Below, piece by piece: positions 41,363 to 47,834 of a DNA stretch of 50,107 bases (position 1 is the stretch's first letter; each line of letters begins with the position of its first letter). Made by a program: the position numbers and the translations under genes. Under the pieces are notes generated by a model, which was not told the DNA's origin, searched no databases, and was given only the letters and a program-made list of their open reading frames with translations. Source of the stretch: a virus; the IMG/VR virus record IMGVR_UViG_3300035180_001610, positions 1-50,107 of that record. One strand, given 5' to 3'.

Positions 41363-41393
41363 TTTGTATTCTAATATAAATATATTATATTTG
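41363..41393 (+). promoter_or_regulatory. Bacteroidota sigma-A promoter for the microprotein/PspC operon
   Basis: TTTG (41363-41366), a 19-base spacer and TATATTTG (41386-41393) match the consensus exactly. The first ATG is at 41398, four bases after the -7 element. Confidence 0.75.
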
Positions 41394-41397
41394 TGTA

Positions 41398-41466
41398 ATG
41401 AAACCAATAATAATACTAATTATAATATATGCGATAACACTTGCGTATACGCTTACCAAAATTTAA
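41398..41466 (+). CDS. 22-residue hydrophobic microprotein
   Basis: The frame MKPIIILIIIYAITLAYTLTKI is a single membrane helix with a Lys at each end. Its ATG lies four bases after an exact promoter and seven bases separate its stop from the PspC-like start, so it is in an operon with it. It would be translated from a leaderless message. It may be a leader peptide or tiny membrane protein. It is too short for standard gene finders. Confidence 0.45.
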   Translation: MKPIIILIIIYAITLAYTLTKI

Positions 41467-41473
41467 TTAAATT

Positions 41474-41680
41474 ATGAAAAAATTATTTAGAGCAAAACAA
41501 AGTAAAATTGCCGGAATATGTAAAGGACTTTCCCGTTATTTTAATATTGACGAATCAGTTATTAGAACAGTATTTGTTGTTCTAATTTTTTTACCATTTC
41601 CAATAATAACAATATATTTATTGATGTGGTTGATAATACCAAAAGAAAATAATGAAAATATTCCTACAAACTTTTATTAA
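41474..41680 (+). CDS. PspC-domain protein
   Basis: The 68-residue protein has the PspC pattern: KLFRAKQSKIAGICKGLSRY, FNIDESVIRTVFVVLIFLPF and IYLLMWLIIPKE. It has one or two membrane helices. Bacterial PspC proteins sense envelope stress in the phage-shock response or occur as short stand-alone membrane proteins. A phage copy could protect the membrane during infection or tune lysis timing. It overlaps a 45-residue downstream frame. Confidence 0.85.
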   Translation: MKKLFRAKQSKIAGICKGLSRYFNIDESVIRTVFVVLIFLPFPIITIYLLMWLIIPKENNENIPTNFY

Positions 41681-41789
41681 TTTTTTTAAACGTTTTTATA
41701 ACCAAAGAAAAAACAATATTGAAATTAAAATAGAAAAAAACGATAAACCAAAAATAAAAAAATTAATTTACACTAAGAGAACCGACTAA
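41652..41789 (+). CDS. Small basic protein downstream of PspC
   Basis: A 45-residue frame begins MKIFLQTFINFFKRFYNQRK and ends KKLIYTKRTD, overlapping the end of the PspC gene by 29 bases and ending inside the terminator stem. It is highly basic with an amphipathic N-terminal helix. The overlap and the operon context support translation, but no family is recognised. Confidence 0.4.
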   Translation: MKIFLQTFINFFKRFYNQRKNNIEIKIEKNDKPKIKKLIYTKRTD

Positions 41790-41804
41790 TAGTCGGTTTT
41801 TTTT
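41779..41804 (+). terminator. Rho-independent terminator after the PspC operon
   Basis: ACCGACT pairs with AGTCGGT around a short loop, followed by eight T residues. It separates the early-type PspC unit from the late-type peptidase gene. Confidence 0.8.
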
Positions 41805-41814
41805 GTAAATAACA

Positions 41815-41822
41815 TATTTATA
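41815..41822 (+). promoter_or_regulatory. Putative late promoter octamer TATTTATA
   Basis: The octamer lies three bases before the ATG at 41826 and directly follows the PspC terminator. Confidence 0.5.
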
Positions 41823-41825
41823 TGT

Positions 41826-43187
41826 ATGAGTAGTCAAAAAAAATTAACTGAAGACATATTATTTTCTTACGATATAATTTTAGAAAATAAAAATTTAATT
41901 CGAGAAGCTTTAAATATCGTTCCTCTTGCCAAGACTAATTATTCTCACGTTAAGTATGATTATGATAATACTAAAAATGACTCAGTTAATAAACCTTTAT
42001 TAGACGATATGCAAGCTGCCGGGCAATCTGTTGGTGTTGTTTTAACAATTACCACGGCCAAATCAGGCCATGGAGAAAAAACAAAATCAGGTAATTTAAG
42101 TCGGCATATGAAACAGACAGCGGTTGATGTTTCTAGATTAAATGGTATTGGCTCTAACGGAGCGTCAAATGGTACTAATGGTAATGCAGAATTTAGAACT
42201 CTTGGTACTAAAGTTAAAAACGCCTTGGTTTCAATGGGATATAGATGGAATTCAGAAAGTGGTAATAATAAAGCTGTTTTGTGGCAAACAGATATGGGTG
42301 GTAATCACTTTAACCATTTACATATTTCAAATCAAAGTGAGTCAGGTTCAGGAGCTCCTATATCTTCAACAGACGTTGAATCTCCTATAGCTTCAACAGA
42401 CGTTGAATCTCCCACATCAACAGAAAATAACACGAACACATCAACGGAAAATAACACGACCGTATCAACGGACGTACCAGACTCAGGAGGAGCGGAAACT
42501 TTTGCCAGAAATATTGGAGGTAAAATTTTAAAATCAATAATGGGAATTACAGAATCTTTTAATCTATCATCATTTGGTAATAACAGTAAATCTTTAGACG
42601 GTAAAATATTTATACCAAAAAATGATAATGTAAGAATTAAAAGCCCAATTTCTGGAACCGTTGTTGACATTATCTCTAATCGTTCATGTGTTAATCAAAT
42701 TGTTATTGAATTTAACCATGAAAACCGACCTCATTATTTAGAATATTGTGGAATTAAAAGACCATCAGTTCAAGTCGGAGAAAAAATATTTATTGACAAA
42801 GTATTAGGTCATACAGATTCTAATGTAACCGTAAAATTATATTCTGAAGAAAAAAAAGTTAAGAATATTGATGTTAATTCATCTGACAATATTGCACCAG
42901 TTGGTAATATTTTTAGAAAAAAAGATGACGACGATAAAAAAAATAATCGTGACGGTAAAAATGACGAGGATAATAAAGTTAATCGTTATAAGATAAAAAA
43001 TGATTATGACGATAAAAGAAATGATAGTGATTACGATAAAAACAATGATAATGATTACGATTTGAATAATAAAAATGAATATTCTAAACTATTCCTTAAA
43101 GGTTATCGTAATTTAAAAAAATCTTTTTATCCCAAACAAAAAAAGGTTGATGAGCAGATTGAGCGAATTAAATCGCTATTAAAGTAA
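41826..43187 (+). CDS. Peptidoglycan peptidase, M15-like with C-terminal M23-like beta domain
   Basis: The 453-residue protein has SRHMKQTAVDVSRL near residue 92 (His and Asp zinc ligands) and GNHFNHLHISN near residue 160 (His-x-His), the M15/VanY-type zinc peptidase set. A Ser/Thr-rich linker with repeats such as ASTDVESP follows. Residues 255-360 look like the M23/biotinyl-like barrel (IKSPISGTVVDIIS, QVGEKIFIDKVLG) but without a complete zinc set. The tail is a long Asp/Lys/Asn-rich repeat ending in a coiled segment. It is followed by a holin gene, so it may be the endolysin; the LTED/ILE leader instead hints at packaging. Confidence 0.65.
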   Translation: MSSQKKLTEDILFSYDIILENKNLIREALNIVPLAKTNYSHVKYDYDNTKNDSVNKPLLDDMQAAGQSVGVVLTITTAKSGHGEKTKSGNLSRHMKQTAVDVSRLNGIGSNGASNGTNGNAEFRTLGTKVKNALVSMGYRWNSESGNNKAVLWQTDMGGNHFNHLHISNQSESGSGAPISSTDVESPIASTDVESPTSTENNTNTSTENNTTVSTDVPDSGGAETFARNIGGKILKSIMGITESFNLSSFGNNSKSLDGKIFIPKNDNVRIKSPISGTVVDIISNRSCVNQIVIEFNHENRPHYLEYCGIKRPSVQVGEKIFIDKVLGHTDSNVTVKLYSEEKKVKNIDVNSSDNIAPVGNIFRKKDDDDKKNNRDGKNDEDNKVNRYKIKNDYDDKRNDSDYDKNNDNDYDLNNKNEYSKLFLKGYRNLKKSFYPKQKKVDEQIERIKSLLK

Positions 43188-43196
43188 ATTGTTTGA

Positions 43197-43204
43197 TATT
43201 TATA
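43197..43204 (+). promoter_or_regulatory. Putative late promoter octamer TATTTATA
   Basis: The octamer is between the peptidase stop and the holin start, 27 bases before the holin ATG. Confidence 0.45.
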
Positions 43205-43231
43205 GTTATCATAAACCTTTAATCAATTATA

Positions 43232-43396
43232 ATGAATAAAGAACAAATACAAGGGATAGTTAGACACTTACTCACATTTATTGGTGGTATTGTTGTTATG
43301 AAAGGTCTTACAACTGATTCAGTTGTTCAAGAACTTATCGGAGCATCATTAACCGTTTTTGGTGGTGTATGGTCAATTATCGTTAAAAAAAAGTAA
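43232..43396 (+). CDS. Holin (Pam3-gp28 family-like)
   Basis: The 54-residue protein MNKEQIQGIVRHLLTFIGG continues with IVVMKGLTTDSVVQEL and IGASLTVFGGVWSIIVKKK. This matches the Pam3-gp28 type of small phage holins: two membrane segments, a short polar turn and a basic tail. It is directly downstream of a peptidoglycan peptidase, as in lysis cassettes, and is followed by a strong terminator. It was below the usual length cut-off for gene calling. Confidence 0.75.
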   Translation: MNKEQIQGIVRHLLTFIGGIVVMKGLTTDSVVQELIGASLTVFGGVWSIIVKKK

Positions 43397-43412
43397 TTAT
43401 TTAAAATTAACG

Positions 43413-43442
43413 AAAGGGAAGATTATTCTTCCCTTTTTTTTT
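43413..43442 (+). terminator. Rho-independent terminator after the holin
   Basis: AAAGGGAAGA pairs with TCTTCCCTTT around a TTAT loop, followed by a T tract. It closes the lysis-type unit; the convergent gene ends just beyond. Confidence 0.8.
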
Positions 43443-44175
43443 AATTAACGGTACGGATATTTGGGTTAAACGACTCTTCATATAAAGTGTCTATTTGTTG
43501 TTCTTCGGTATTATAGGTATGGTCCAAAGTAACCGTTGAGGTGTTAAAATCAAATATGAATGCTCCATCAGACCCCTCATTAATTTCCCAACCACCAAAA
43601 TTATTTTCAAGTTGTTGGTAACACCAATCTTCAATTCCTGATGGTACCGCGTCAGTCCCGGGGTTAAAATGATTTTCTACAAATCCCGAATCACCACCAC
43701 CATTGTATTCTAATTTTAAGATACCATCAGATGGTACCTCAATAAGACGTAAATCTTCATCCATCCATTTATCAAATCTTTCCTTGTCATCAGCAGAATC
43801 ATATTCAATCGAATGTGTATCGCCTCTACCGTAATAAAAAAGTTCATGACATACGTCAATTGTTTTATTCCTACCATCAATTCTAATAAGAATTCGTTGA
43901 TAATTAATTGCATCTTCCTCGGTATTTAAATTATCTAAAGAATCAGCATATTTAATAACTTTTTTTAATATTGGATATAATCCTTCAGGGATATCAGCGC
44001 TATAGTTATTTGAAAAGTGAGTAATATACTGCCAATCAATATTTCCGGAGTTAATTTCAGTATCCTCGTATTCCATTTCAATTTCAATATACCCTTCCAT
44101 CATACCCAACGATTGTAGGTATCTTGATGTTCTCATTAAGTATTGTTTTTCTTCTGATGTTAATATTCCTTTCAT
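43441..44175 (-). CDS. DUF6878-like protein
   Basis: The open frame runs to 44220, but the ATG at 44175 (MKGILTSEEKQYLMRTSRYL) is preferred because it avoids overlap with the gene before and gives a normal start. The 244-residue protein has LKLEYNGGGDSGFVENHF near residue 155 and QLENNFGGWEINEGSDGAF near residue 190, like DUF6878-type proteins. No activity is known. The family name is a pattern-based suggestion. Confidence 0.5.
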   Translation of the reverse strand: MKGILTSEEKQYLMRTSRYLQSLGMMEGYIEIEMEYEDTEINSGNIDWQYITHFSNNYSADIPEGLYPILKKVIKYADSLDNLNTEEDAINYQRILIRIDGRNKTIDVCHELFYYGRGDTHSIEYDSADDKERFDKWMDEDLRLIEVPSDGILKLEYNGGGDSGFVENHFNPGTDAVPSGIEDWCYQQLENNFGGWEINEGSDGAFIFDFNTSTVTLDHTYNTEEQQIDTLYEESFNPNIRTVN

Positions 44176-44186
44176 ACTATTAAATA

Positions 44187-44534
44187 TTAGTCTTCTATTT
44201 TTATTGTCCTCAACATCCACTGAGGTCGTTTATTTTCCAAAATATTGTTAATCCATTCTTTTGCTGATGGAACGTAATTATTACAATCTTCCTTAACATG
44301 TTGTTCTCCAACATATCGAGTGTAAACAATTTTTCCATCACTATTTTTGAATTCTGTACCAAATCGTTTTTCCATTTCAAAAATTCCTTCACTATGGTGT
44401 CTAAACATTCTATGTAATGAGTCTCCAATCCAACCTTTGGTCTCATCTAACCATTCATGTAAGTGAATATAATCTTCAGGAATTCCACCAAATTTTTTTG
44501 CGGAGCTTTTTGAATGTAAGTTGGGATGAGACAT
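44187..44534 (-). CDS. DUF6915-like protein
   Basis: The 115-residue protein MSHPNLHSKSSAKKFGGIPE continues DYIHLHEWLDETKGWIGD, HRMFRHHSEGIFEMEKRFG and VGEQHVKEDCNNYVPSAKEW. This series of His-rich motifs is the DUF6915 pattern. Function is unknown, but such proteins are widespread on plasmids and phages. It overlaps the open frame of the next gene and is probably co-transcribed with it. Confidence 0.65.
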   Translation of the reverse strand: MSHPNLHSKSSAKKFGGIPEDYIHLHEWLDETKGWIGDSLHRMFRHHSEGIFEMEKRFGTEFKNSDGKIVYTRYVGEQHVKEDCNNYVPSAKEWINNILENKRPQWMLRTIKIED

Positions 44535-44586
44535 AATTGTTTATTTTAAATATTTAATTTTAATAATTCTTATAATCTACGTAATG

Positions 44587-44658
44587 TAGTCCCGTCTGGA
44601 TTCGAACCAGAAATAGAAGATTAGAAATCTACTGTGATATCCCTTTCACTACGGAACC
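44587..44658 (-). tRNA. tRNA-Arg(TCT)
   Basis: The minus strand folds into a cloverleaf with acceptor GGTTCCG/CGGGACT (wobbles at two positions), T arm CTGG-TTCGAAT-CCAG and anticodon loop TTTCTAA giving anticodon TCT. CCA is not encoded. The anticodon stem has one mismatch, so the fold is slightly weak. TCT-Arg decodes AGA, the favoured Arg codon in this AT-rich genome. Confidence 0.85.
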
Positions 44659-44882
44659 ATATTGTAGTATTTATTATTTGGCTTGCCCCACCTGAGATTA
44701 CGGTGGGTAAATTTATCTTCTATTTTCATATTGAAAATACGTGACGGTCTTACCCGCGCATAAAAGTCAAACATACTTGGTAGATTTGTTACGTCTATTA
44801 TCCAAGAACCCCCTCTATAAAGTCGTGGAAGGTGACAACTATACCATTTATCAGTAACGGTACCAAAACTACTGAGTATCTC
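44649..44882 (-). CDS. Open frame with RGGSW motif, no start codon visible
   Basis: A 77-codon open frame with protein-like composition reads DKWYSCHLPRLYRGGSWIID and later YARVRPSRIF, ending inside the tRNA-Arg D arm. RGGSW is typical of the C-terminal part of formylglycine-generating-type domains. No ATG, GTG or TTG lies in frame upstream of Met37. An ATG in another frame at 44890 (MSKRYS) would need a -1 shift. It may be a decayed fragment, a frameshifted gene, or a sequencing error. Several hairpins in this stretch could instead mean structured RNA. Confidence 0.3.
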   Translation of the reverse strand, partial: EILSSFGTVTDKWYSCHLPRLYRGGSWIIDVTNLPSMFDFYARVRPSRIFNMKIEDKFTHRNLRWGKPNNKYYNMVP

Positions 44883-44901
44883 TTACTCATTTGTTGTTAA
44901 G

Positions 44902-45003
44902 TCATTTATTATAATAATATCTATCATATAAATATCTTTCATATTCTTCTGAGTTAATAAACTCTTCATAAATTTCTTGATGTATGTCTATGAAGTTTTC
45001 CAT
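44902..45003 (-). CDS. 33-residue small acidic protein
   Basis: The frame MENFIDIHQEIYEEFINSEE then YERYLYDRYYYNK is Tyr/Glu-rich and helical. Its ATG lies 13 bases after a TATATTTG -7 element. It is the only complete frame between the tRNA-Arg region and the 45087 gene. It could be a small regulator or anti-host peptide. Support is the promoter and coherent composition. Confidence 0.4.
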   Translation of the reverse strand: MENFIDIHQEIYEEFINSEEYERYLYDRYYYNK

Positions 45004-45016
45004 ATTTTTTTTTTAA

Positions 45017-45024
45017 CAAATATA
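45017..45024 (-). promoter_or_regulatory. Bacteroidota-type -7 element TATATTTG (minus strand)
   Basis: The element precedes the 33-residue gene and probably drives the unit that includes tRNA-Arg. The -33 TTTG is not at the standard distance, so this is a partial match. Confidence 0.4.
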
Positions 45025-45065
45025 CAAACTTATTTCAAATAGTAACTTTTTTATTATAAAATTAC

Positions 45066-45073
45066 TATTTATT
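45066..45073 (+). promoter_or_regulatory. Putative late promoter octamer TATTTATT
   Basis: The octamer lies 13 bases before the ATG at 45087 and faces that gene; the opposite strand has an early-type element 40 bases away. Confidence 0.45.
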
Positions 45074-45086
45074 ATAAAAAAGTTTT

Positions 45087-46145
45087 ATGAAAATAATGGT
45101 AACAGAACAACAATTAAGAGTTTTAAATAAATTTTTAATAACAGAAGGTGATATTGATTTTACTAAACCGTATATAGTTGTAACACCAGCAAAACTTGGG
45201 GAGAAAACAGTTCATATAAAAGGTTTTATTACTTTTTCAGTTGCTTCGTCTGAAATGGCGGTAAATGCCGTTACAACCGCAATAAATACAATATTAGGAG
45301 ACCTTAAAAATAAAGGGTATTCAACAAAAGGTTTGAGTTTTTTAAATATATTTGGAGGAGCCAGCAATTATTTAAGTGGAGCAATGAAAGCCGATAGAAT
45401 AATGACAAATGTTGAAGGATTTTTTAAGTCACTTAAGGTTGCCGAAAATAACCTACCAAGTTACCCTGGTGAAGCAAACAAAACAAAAAATTTGGGGTAT
45501 GCTCAAGCAAGGTGTCAGGTTTTAAAAAACGCATTAATAAAAAATTTCCCTCCCACAGCAACTGCAGAGATAAGAGAACCAACTTCGTTTGTAATGGACA
45601 CTGGAGGAGTTATTGATTCAAAAAGAGACTTAACCAAATATCCTGTTCCAGGTCAAATGGCGATGTTTGCCGCTACGGTTGATATACAACCTATAACTAG
45701 TATAAAGACATATAACGAAATAGGCTCAAATAATATTCAGACTGGGTCTTATTATTGTAATGGTAAAAACTCACTTGGGAGTGGTTCTGATGCCACTACT
45801 TATGAAGAACAATGTAGAAATCTAAGCCAATATCCGAAGATTACGGATGGAAAATGTATGTCAGGGTTTGAAATTAAATGGGCTGCAAATATGGTAGGTA
45901 ATCCAGATGTAATTCCTATTATGAGATGGAATATTTTTTGGCAGGGGAGTGGTAATCTTTCTCCTTATAAGGTAACAAGAGTAATGTATAAAAATGAATG
46001 GTCCTCTATGGCAAAAATTCCTGAAGGTACGACAAGTATTCATGACCCAGCTTTAAAATATTTTATGGGACTTAAGGAAAATGACCCAAATGGTGGAACG
46101 GCTTGGAAAAAATTTTTTGTTAAACCATACGGAGTAGCCAAGTAA
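45087..46145 (+). CDS. Virion-type protein with LxE leader, possible OmpA-like fold
   Basis: The 352-residue product begins MKIMVTEQQLRVLNKFLITE, a leader-type peptide ending ITE-G. The middle part has GEANKTKNLGYAQARCQVLK near residue 135, which resembles the OmpA-like peptidoglycan-binding pattern (N-x-x-L-x-x-x-R-A). A Cys-containing C-terminal half (GSYYCNGKNS, GKCMSGFEIK) follows. Late octamer and leader support packaging or a tail role. Function is not certain. Confidence 0.5.
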   Translation: MKIMVTEQQLRVLNKFLITEGDIDFTKPYIVVTPAKLGEKTVHIKGFITFSVASSEMAVNAVTTAINTILGDLKNKGYSTKGLSFLNIFGGASNYLSGAMKADRIMTNVEGFFKSLKVAENNLPSYPGEANKTKNLGYAQARCQVLKNALIKNFPPTATAEIREPTSFVMDTGGVIDSKRDLTKYPVPGQMAMFAATVDIQPITSIKTYNEIGSNNIQTGSYYCNGKNSLGSGSDATTYEEQCRNLSQYPKITDGKCMSGFEIKWAANMVGNPDVIPIMRWNIFWQGSGNLSPYKVTRVMYKNEWSSMAKIPEGTTSIHDPALKYFMGLKENDPNGGTAWKKFFVKPYGVAK

Positions 46146-46169
46146 TAACTTACAACAAAAAATTTTTAA

Positions 46170-46742
46170 TTAAAATTTTATATAAGTTAAATTTACAAAA
46201 TTAACAAATATAAAATATTTACCTGTTATTGATTTTTTAACGGAACATGAAATTAACCCACTGAACCCAAAAACATTTGTAAAATTACTCTCAATAGTTT
46301 TTTTATGCGGTGGAGAATTTAACCAAGATTTAACACTAATTGATGCAAACTCTTGATATGTTGATAATTTATAGTTTTCAAAAACATTAAGTATCTCAGC
46401 ATACGAATTCATATCTAACATATCTAAAGTCAATTCCGAGACTTTATTTATAACACATATTTCTTTGTATATTTTTTCATTAATAACTTTGTTGGTTCTA
46501 TCGTATTTTGGGTGAAAACCTAAATCAGATTTGGCATTAAGTAATGCATGTTTTGATGTAATTTCTTGATTAACTACTTTAGATTTTGACAATACACCAA
46601 TACCAATATTTTTTCTATGTTCATTAATTTGTTTAATAATTTCAGATTCAAGAATATCGTAATTAATAACACCGTTTTCAATCTTTTGAGAGTACCCAAA
46701 AAAAGAAAAAATAAACACAATAAACACAATAATATAATTCAT
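46170..46742 (-). CDS. Secreted CAP-domain protein
   Basis: The 190-residue protein has a signal peptide (MNYIIVFIVFIFSFFGYSQ) with a flavobacterial-type end. The mature part matches the CAP/SCP superfamily: IIKQINEHRKNIGIG, QEITSKHALLNAKSD, and SVKSWLNSPPHKKTIESNFT with the conserved His and Trp. CAP proteins are secreted and bind lipids or act on extracellular targets. A phage gene of this kind with an early promoter may alter the host envelope. Confidence 0.75.
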   Translation of the reverse strand: MNYIIVFIVFIFSFFGYSQKIENGVINYDILESEIIKQINEHRKNIGIGVLSKSKVVNQEITSKHALLNAKSDLGFHPKYDRTNKVINEKIYKEICVINKVSELTLDMLDMNSYAEILNVFENYKLSTYQEFASISVKSWLNSPPHKKTIESNFTNVFGFSGLISCSVKKSITGKYFIFVNFVNLTYIKF

Positions 46743-46770
46743 AACTTTTATTTTTAGATTGTTTGTTTAA

Positions 46771-46801
46771 CAAAGATATGGTATTTAATTCAATTGGCAA
46801 T
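46771..46801 (-). promoter_or_regulatory. Bacteroidota sigma-A promoter for the CAP gene
   Basis: On the minus strand ATTG (46798-46801), a 19-base spacer and TATCTTTG (46771-46778) match the consensus with one change in the -33 box. The leader is about 28 bases. Confidence 0.6.
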
Positions 46802-46821
46802 GAAGATTATTCATTATTTTG

Positions 46822-46894
46822 CGGTCCCGACGGGATTCGAACCCGTATCTCGCACCGTGACAGGGTGGAATTGTAACCATTCAACCACGGGACC
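46822..46894 (-). tRNA. tRNA-Asp(GTC)
   Basis: The minus strand has acceptor GGTCCCG/CGGGACC, T arm ACGGG-TTCGAAT-CCCGT and anticodon loop CTGTCAC with anticodon GTC. All arms are well paired. CCA is not encoded. Confidence 0.93.
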
Positions 46895-46895
46895 A

Positions 46896-46936
46896 AAAGT
46901 TTGTGAGACCCGCTCCTCACTCTGAACTTGTACTTT
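46896..46936 (-). other. Structured spacer between tRNA-Asp and tRNA-Glu
   Basis: An inner GTGAG/CTCAC stem with an eight-base loop is enclosed by AAAGT/ACTTT arms. The rest of the 113-base spacer up to 47007 has a T-arm-like AAGG/CCTT stem with a seven-base loop but no complete cloverleaf. It may be a processing signal or decayed tRNA. Confidence 0.35.
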
Positions 46937-47007
46937 GTTCTATTAAGCGTTTATTTAGTAAAGTCAAGGTATGAACCCTTATCGTAGTAAAGCTTGGTTG
47001 GCTATAG

Positions 47008-47079
47008 TAGTCCCACCGGGAATCGAACCCGACTTTCCAGGATGAAAACCTGACGACCTAACCGATAGTCGATGGGACC
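47008..47079 (-). tRNA. tRNA-Glu(TTC)
   Basis: The minus strand shows acceptor GGTCCCA/TGGGACT, anticodon stem CAGG/CCTG with loop TTTTCAT (anticodon TTC) and T arm TCGGG-TTCGATT-CCCGG. CCA is not encoded. GAA is the favoured Glu codon in this genome. Confidence 0.93.
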
Positions 47080-47085
47080 AAAAAT

Positions 47086-47148
47086 AAGGGTAGACACGGG
47101 CCTAGCTAGCCATCTTTCAGGAAAGGCCCTTACGAATATTCTACCCTT
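47086..47148 (-). other. Three-helix structured element between tRNA-Glu and tRNA-Met
   Basis: AAGGGTAG and CTACCCTT close an eight-base-pair outer stem. Inside, GGGCC pairs with GGCCC and a small hairpin CTTTC/GAAAG lies between. The length of about 63 nt and closed shape resemble a tRNA-like cruciform but no T-loop or anticodon is seen. It may be a small phage RNA or a processing element. Confidence 0.45.
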
Positions 47149-47154
47149 TTGTTG

Positions 47155-47227
47155 TTGCGGGAACAGGGTTCGAACCTGTAATCTAGGCTTATGAGACCTA
47201 GCGGATGACCAATTTCCACATCCCGCG
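47155..47227 (-). tRNA. Initiator-type tRNA-Met(CAT)
   Basis: The minus strand begins CGCGGGA and ends TCCCGCA, leaving a C1:A72 mismatch at the top of the acceptor stem, the key feature of bacterial initiator tRNA. The D stem has G11:C24 (purine:pyrimidine), also initiator-like. Anticodon loop CTCATAA gives CAT, and T arm ACAGG-TTCGAAC-CCTGT is perfect. The anticodon stem lacks the run of three G:C pairs, so initiator function is likely but not sure. CCA is not encoded. Confidence 0.88.
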
Positions 47228-47232
47228 ATATG

Positions 47233-47306
47233 TAGTTAATATTGGACTCGAACCAATGACCTATTCCGTATCAGGGAATTGCTCTAACCAACTGAGCTAA
47301 TTAACT
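47233..47306 (-). tRNA. tRNA-Ile(GAT)
   Basis: Acceptor AGTTAAT/ATTAACT, D arm GCTC/GAGC, anticodon stem ATTCC/GGAAT with loop CTGATAC (anticodon GAT) and T arm ATTGG-TTCGAGT-CCAAT are all perfect on the minus strand. CCA is not encoded. Confidence 0.95.
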
Positions 47307-47318
47307 ATGTTTTTTTTG

Positions 47319-47392
47319 GGTAACTAATGGGAATTGAACCCATGGCACAAGGTACCACAAACCTTTGCTCTACCAACTGAGCTATAGTTACC
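47319..47392 (-). tRNA. tRNA-His(GTG)
   Basis: Acceptor GTAACTA/TAGTTAC is preceded by G-1 opposite C73, the special tRNA-His identity pair. D arm GCTC/GAGC, anticodon stem AAGGT/ACCTT with loop TTGTGGT (anticodon GTG) and T arm ATGGG-TTCAATT-CCCAT are perfect. It is the first tRNA of the minus-strand cluster after the promoter. Confidence 0.95.
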
Positions 47393-47528
47393 ATTTATTT
47401 GTGATTCATAGTTGACACACACTCTTGTCTCACCATCTTATGTCAACAGGTTAATGTACTTTACAAGTTTCCCGTTTCTTACTTCACACAATATTTTAAT
47501 TTCAAAGAACTTTTTCTCCTTTCTTCTA

Positions 47529-47560
47529 CAAAGATATGACATTTGGTTTAATCTGCCAAA
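47529..47560 (-). promoter_or_regulatory. Bacteroidota sigma-A promoter for the tRNA cluster
   Basis: On the minus strand TTTG (47557-47560), a 20-base spacer and TATCTTTG (47529-47536) match the consensus exactly. It lies partly in the 3-prime end of the gene at 47548. The block TTTGGCAGATTAAA is repeated in the promoter at 47781. About 130 bases of leader (47393-47520) with no gene follow before tRNA-His. Confidence 0.75.
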
Positions 47561-47748
47561 TAAACTTCAACATTATCATTTTTTAATGTCCATTTTCTGA
47601 ATTTATCAAACATTCCGTTGGTGTAATTTGAGTCCAAAGAGTCGTTGATAAAATCAATTACCATTTCTTTTTGAGTATTTTCGTCTGTAATTTTGAGTTC
47701 TTTCATTCTATTAAGAACACCATCGGGTATGTTAATTGTTATTTCCAT
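47548..47748 (-). CDS. Small unknown protein with leaderless early promoter
   Basis: The 66-residue product MEITINIPDGVLNRMKELKI continues with helices and ends EVYLAD. The start MEITINIPDGVLNRM resembles ribbon-helix-helix or other small DNA-binding folds (strand then helix), but this is weak. Its promoter -7 element is four bases from the ATG. Its own 3-prime end contains the tRNA-cluster promoter. Confidence 0.6.
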   Translation of the reverse strand: MEITINIPDGVLNRMKELKITDENTQKEMVIDFINDSLDSNYTNGMFDKFRKWTLKNDNVEVYLAD

Positions 47749-47752
47749 AAGA

Positions 47753-47784
47753 CAAATCTAAGAACTTTATTTTAATCTGCCAAA
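47753..47784 (-). promoter_or_regulatory. Bacteroidota sigma-A promoter for the 47548 gene
   Basis: On the minus strand TTTG (47781-47784), a 20-base spacer and TAGATTTG (47753-47760) match the consensus exactly. Four bases separate it from the ATG. The -33 region shares TTTGGCAGATTAAA with the tRNA promoter. Confidence 0.75.
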
Positions 47785-47834
47785 CAATTCATATAAATTA
47801 TTTAAAAATAAAAAATTGGAATTAAATATGGATT

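Noticed and set aside
44176-44220. Fifteen-residue N-terminal extension of the DUF6878-like gene
   Set aside because: It overlaps the neighbouring gene, and the internal ATG at 44175 gives a natural start.
46937-47007. Possible extra tRNA in the Asp-Glu spacer
   Set aside because: A T-arm-like stem is present but no acceptor pairing, D arm or anticodon loop could be completed.
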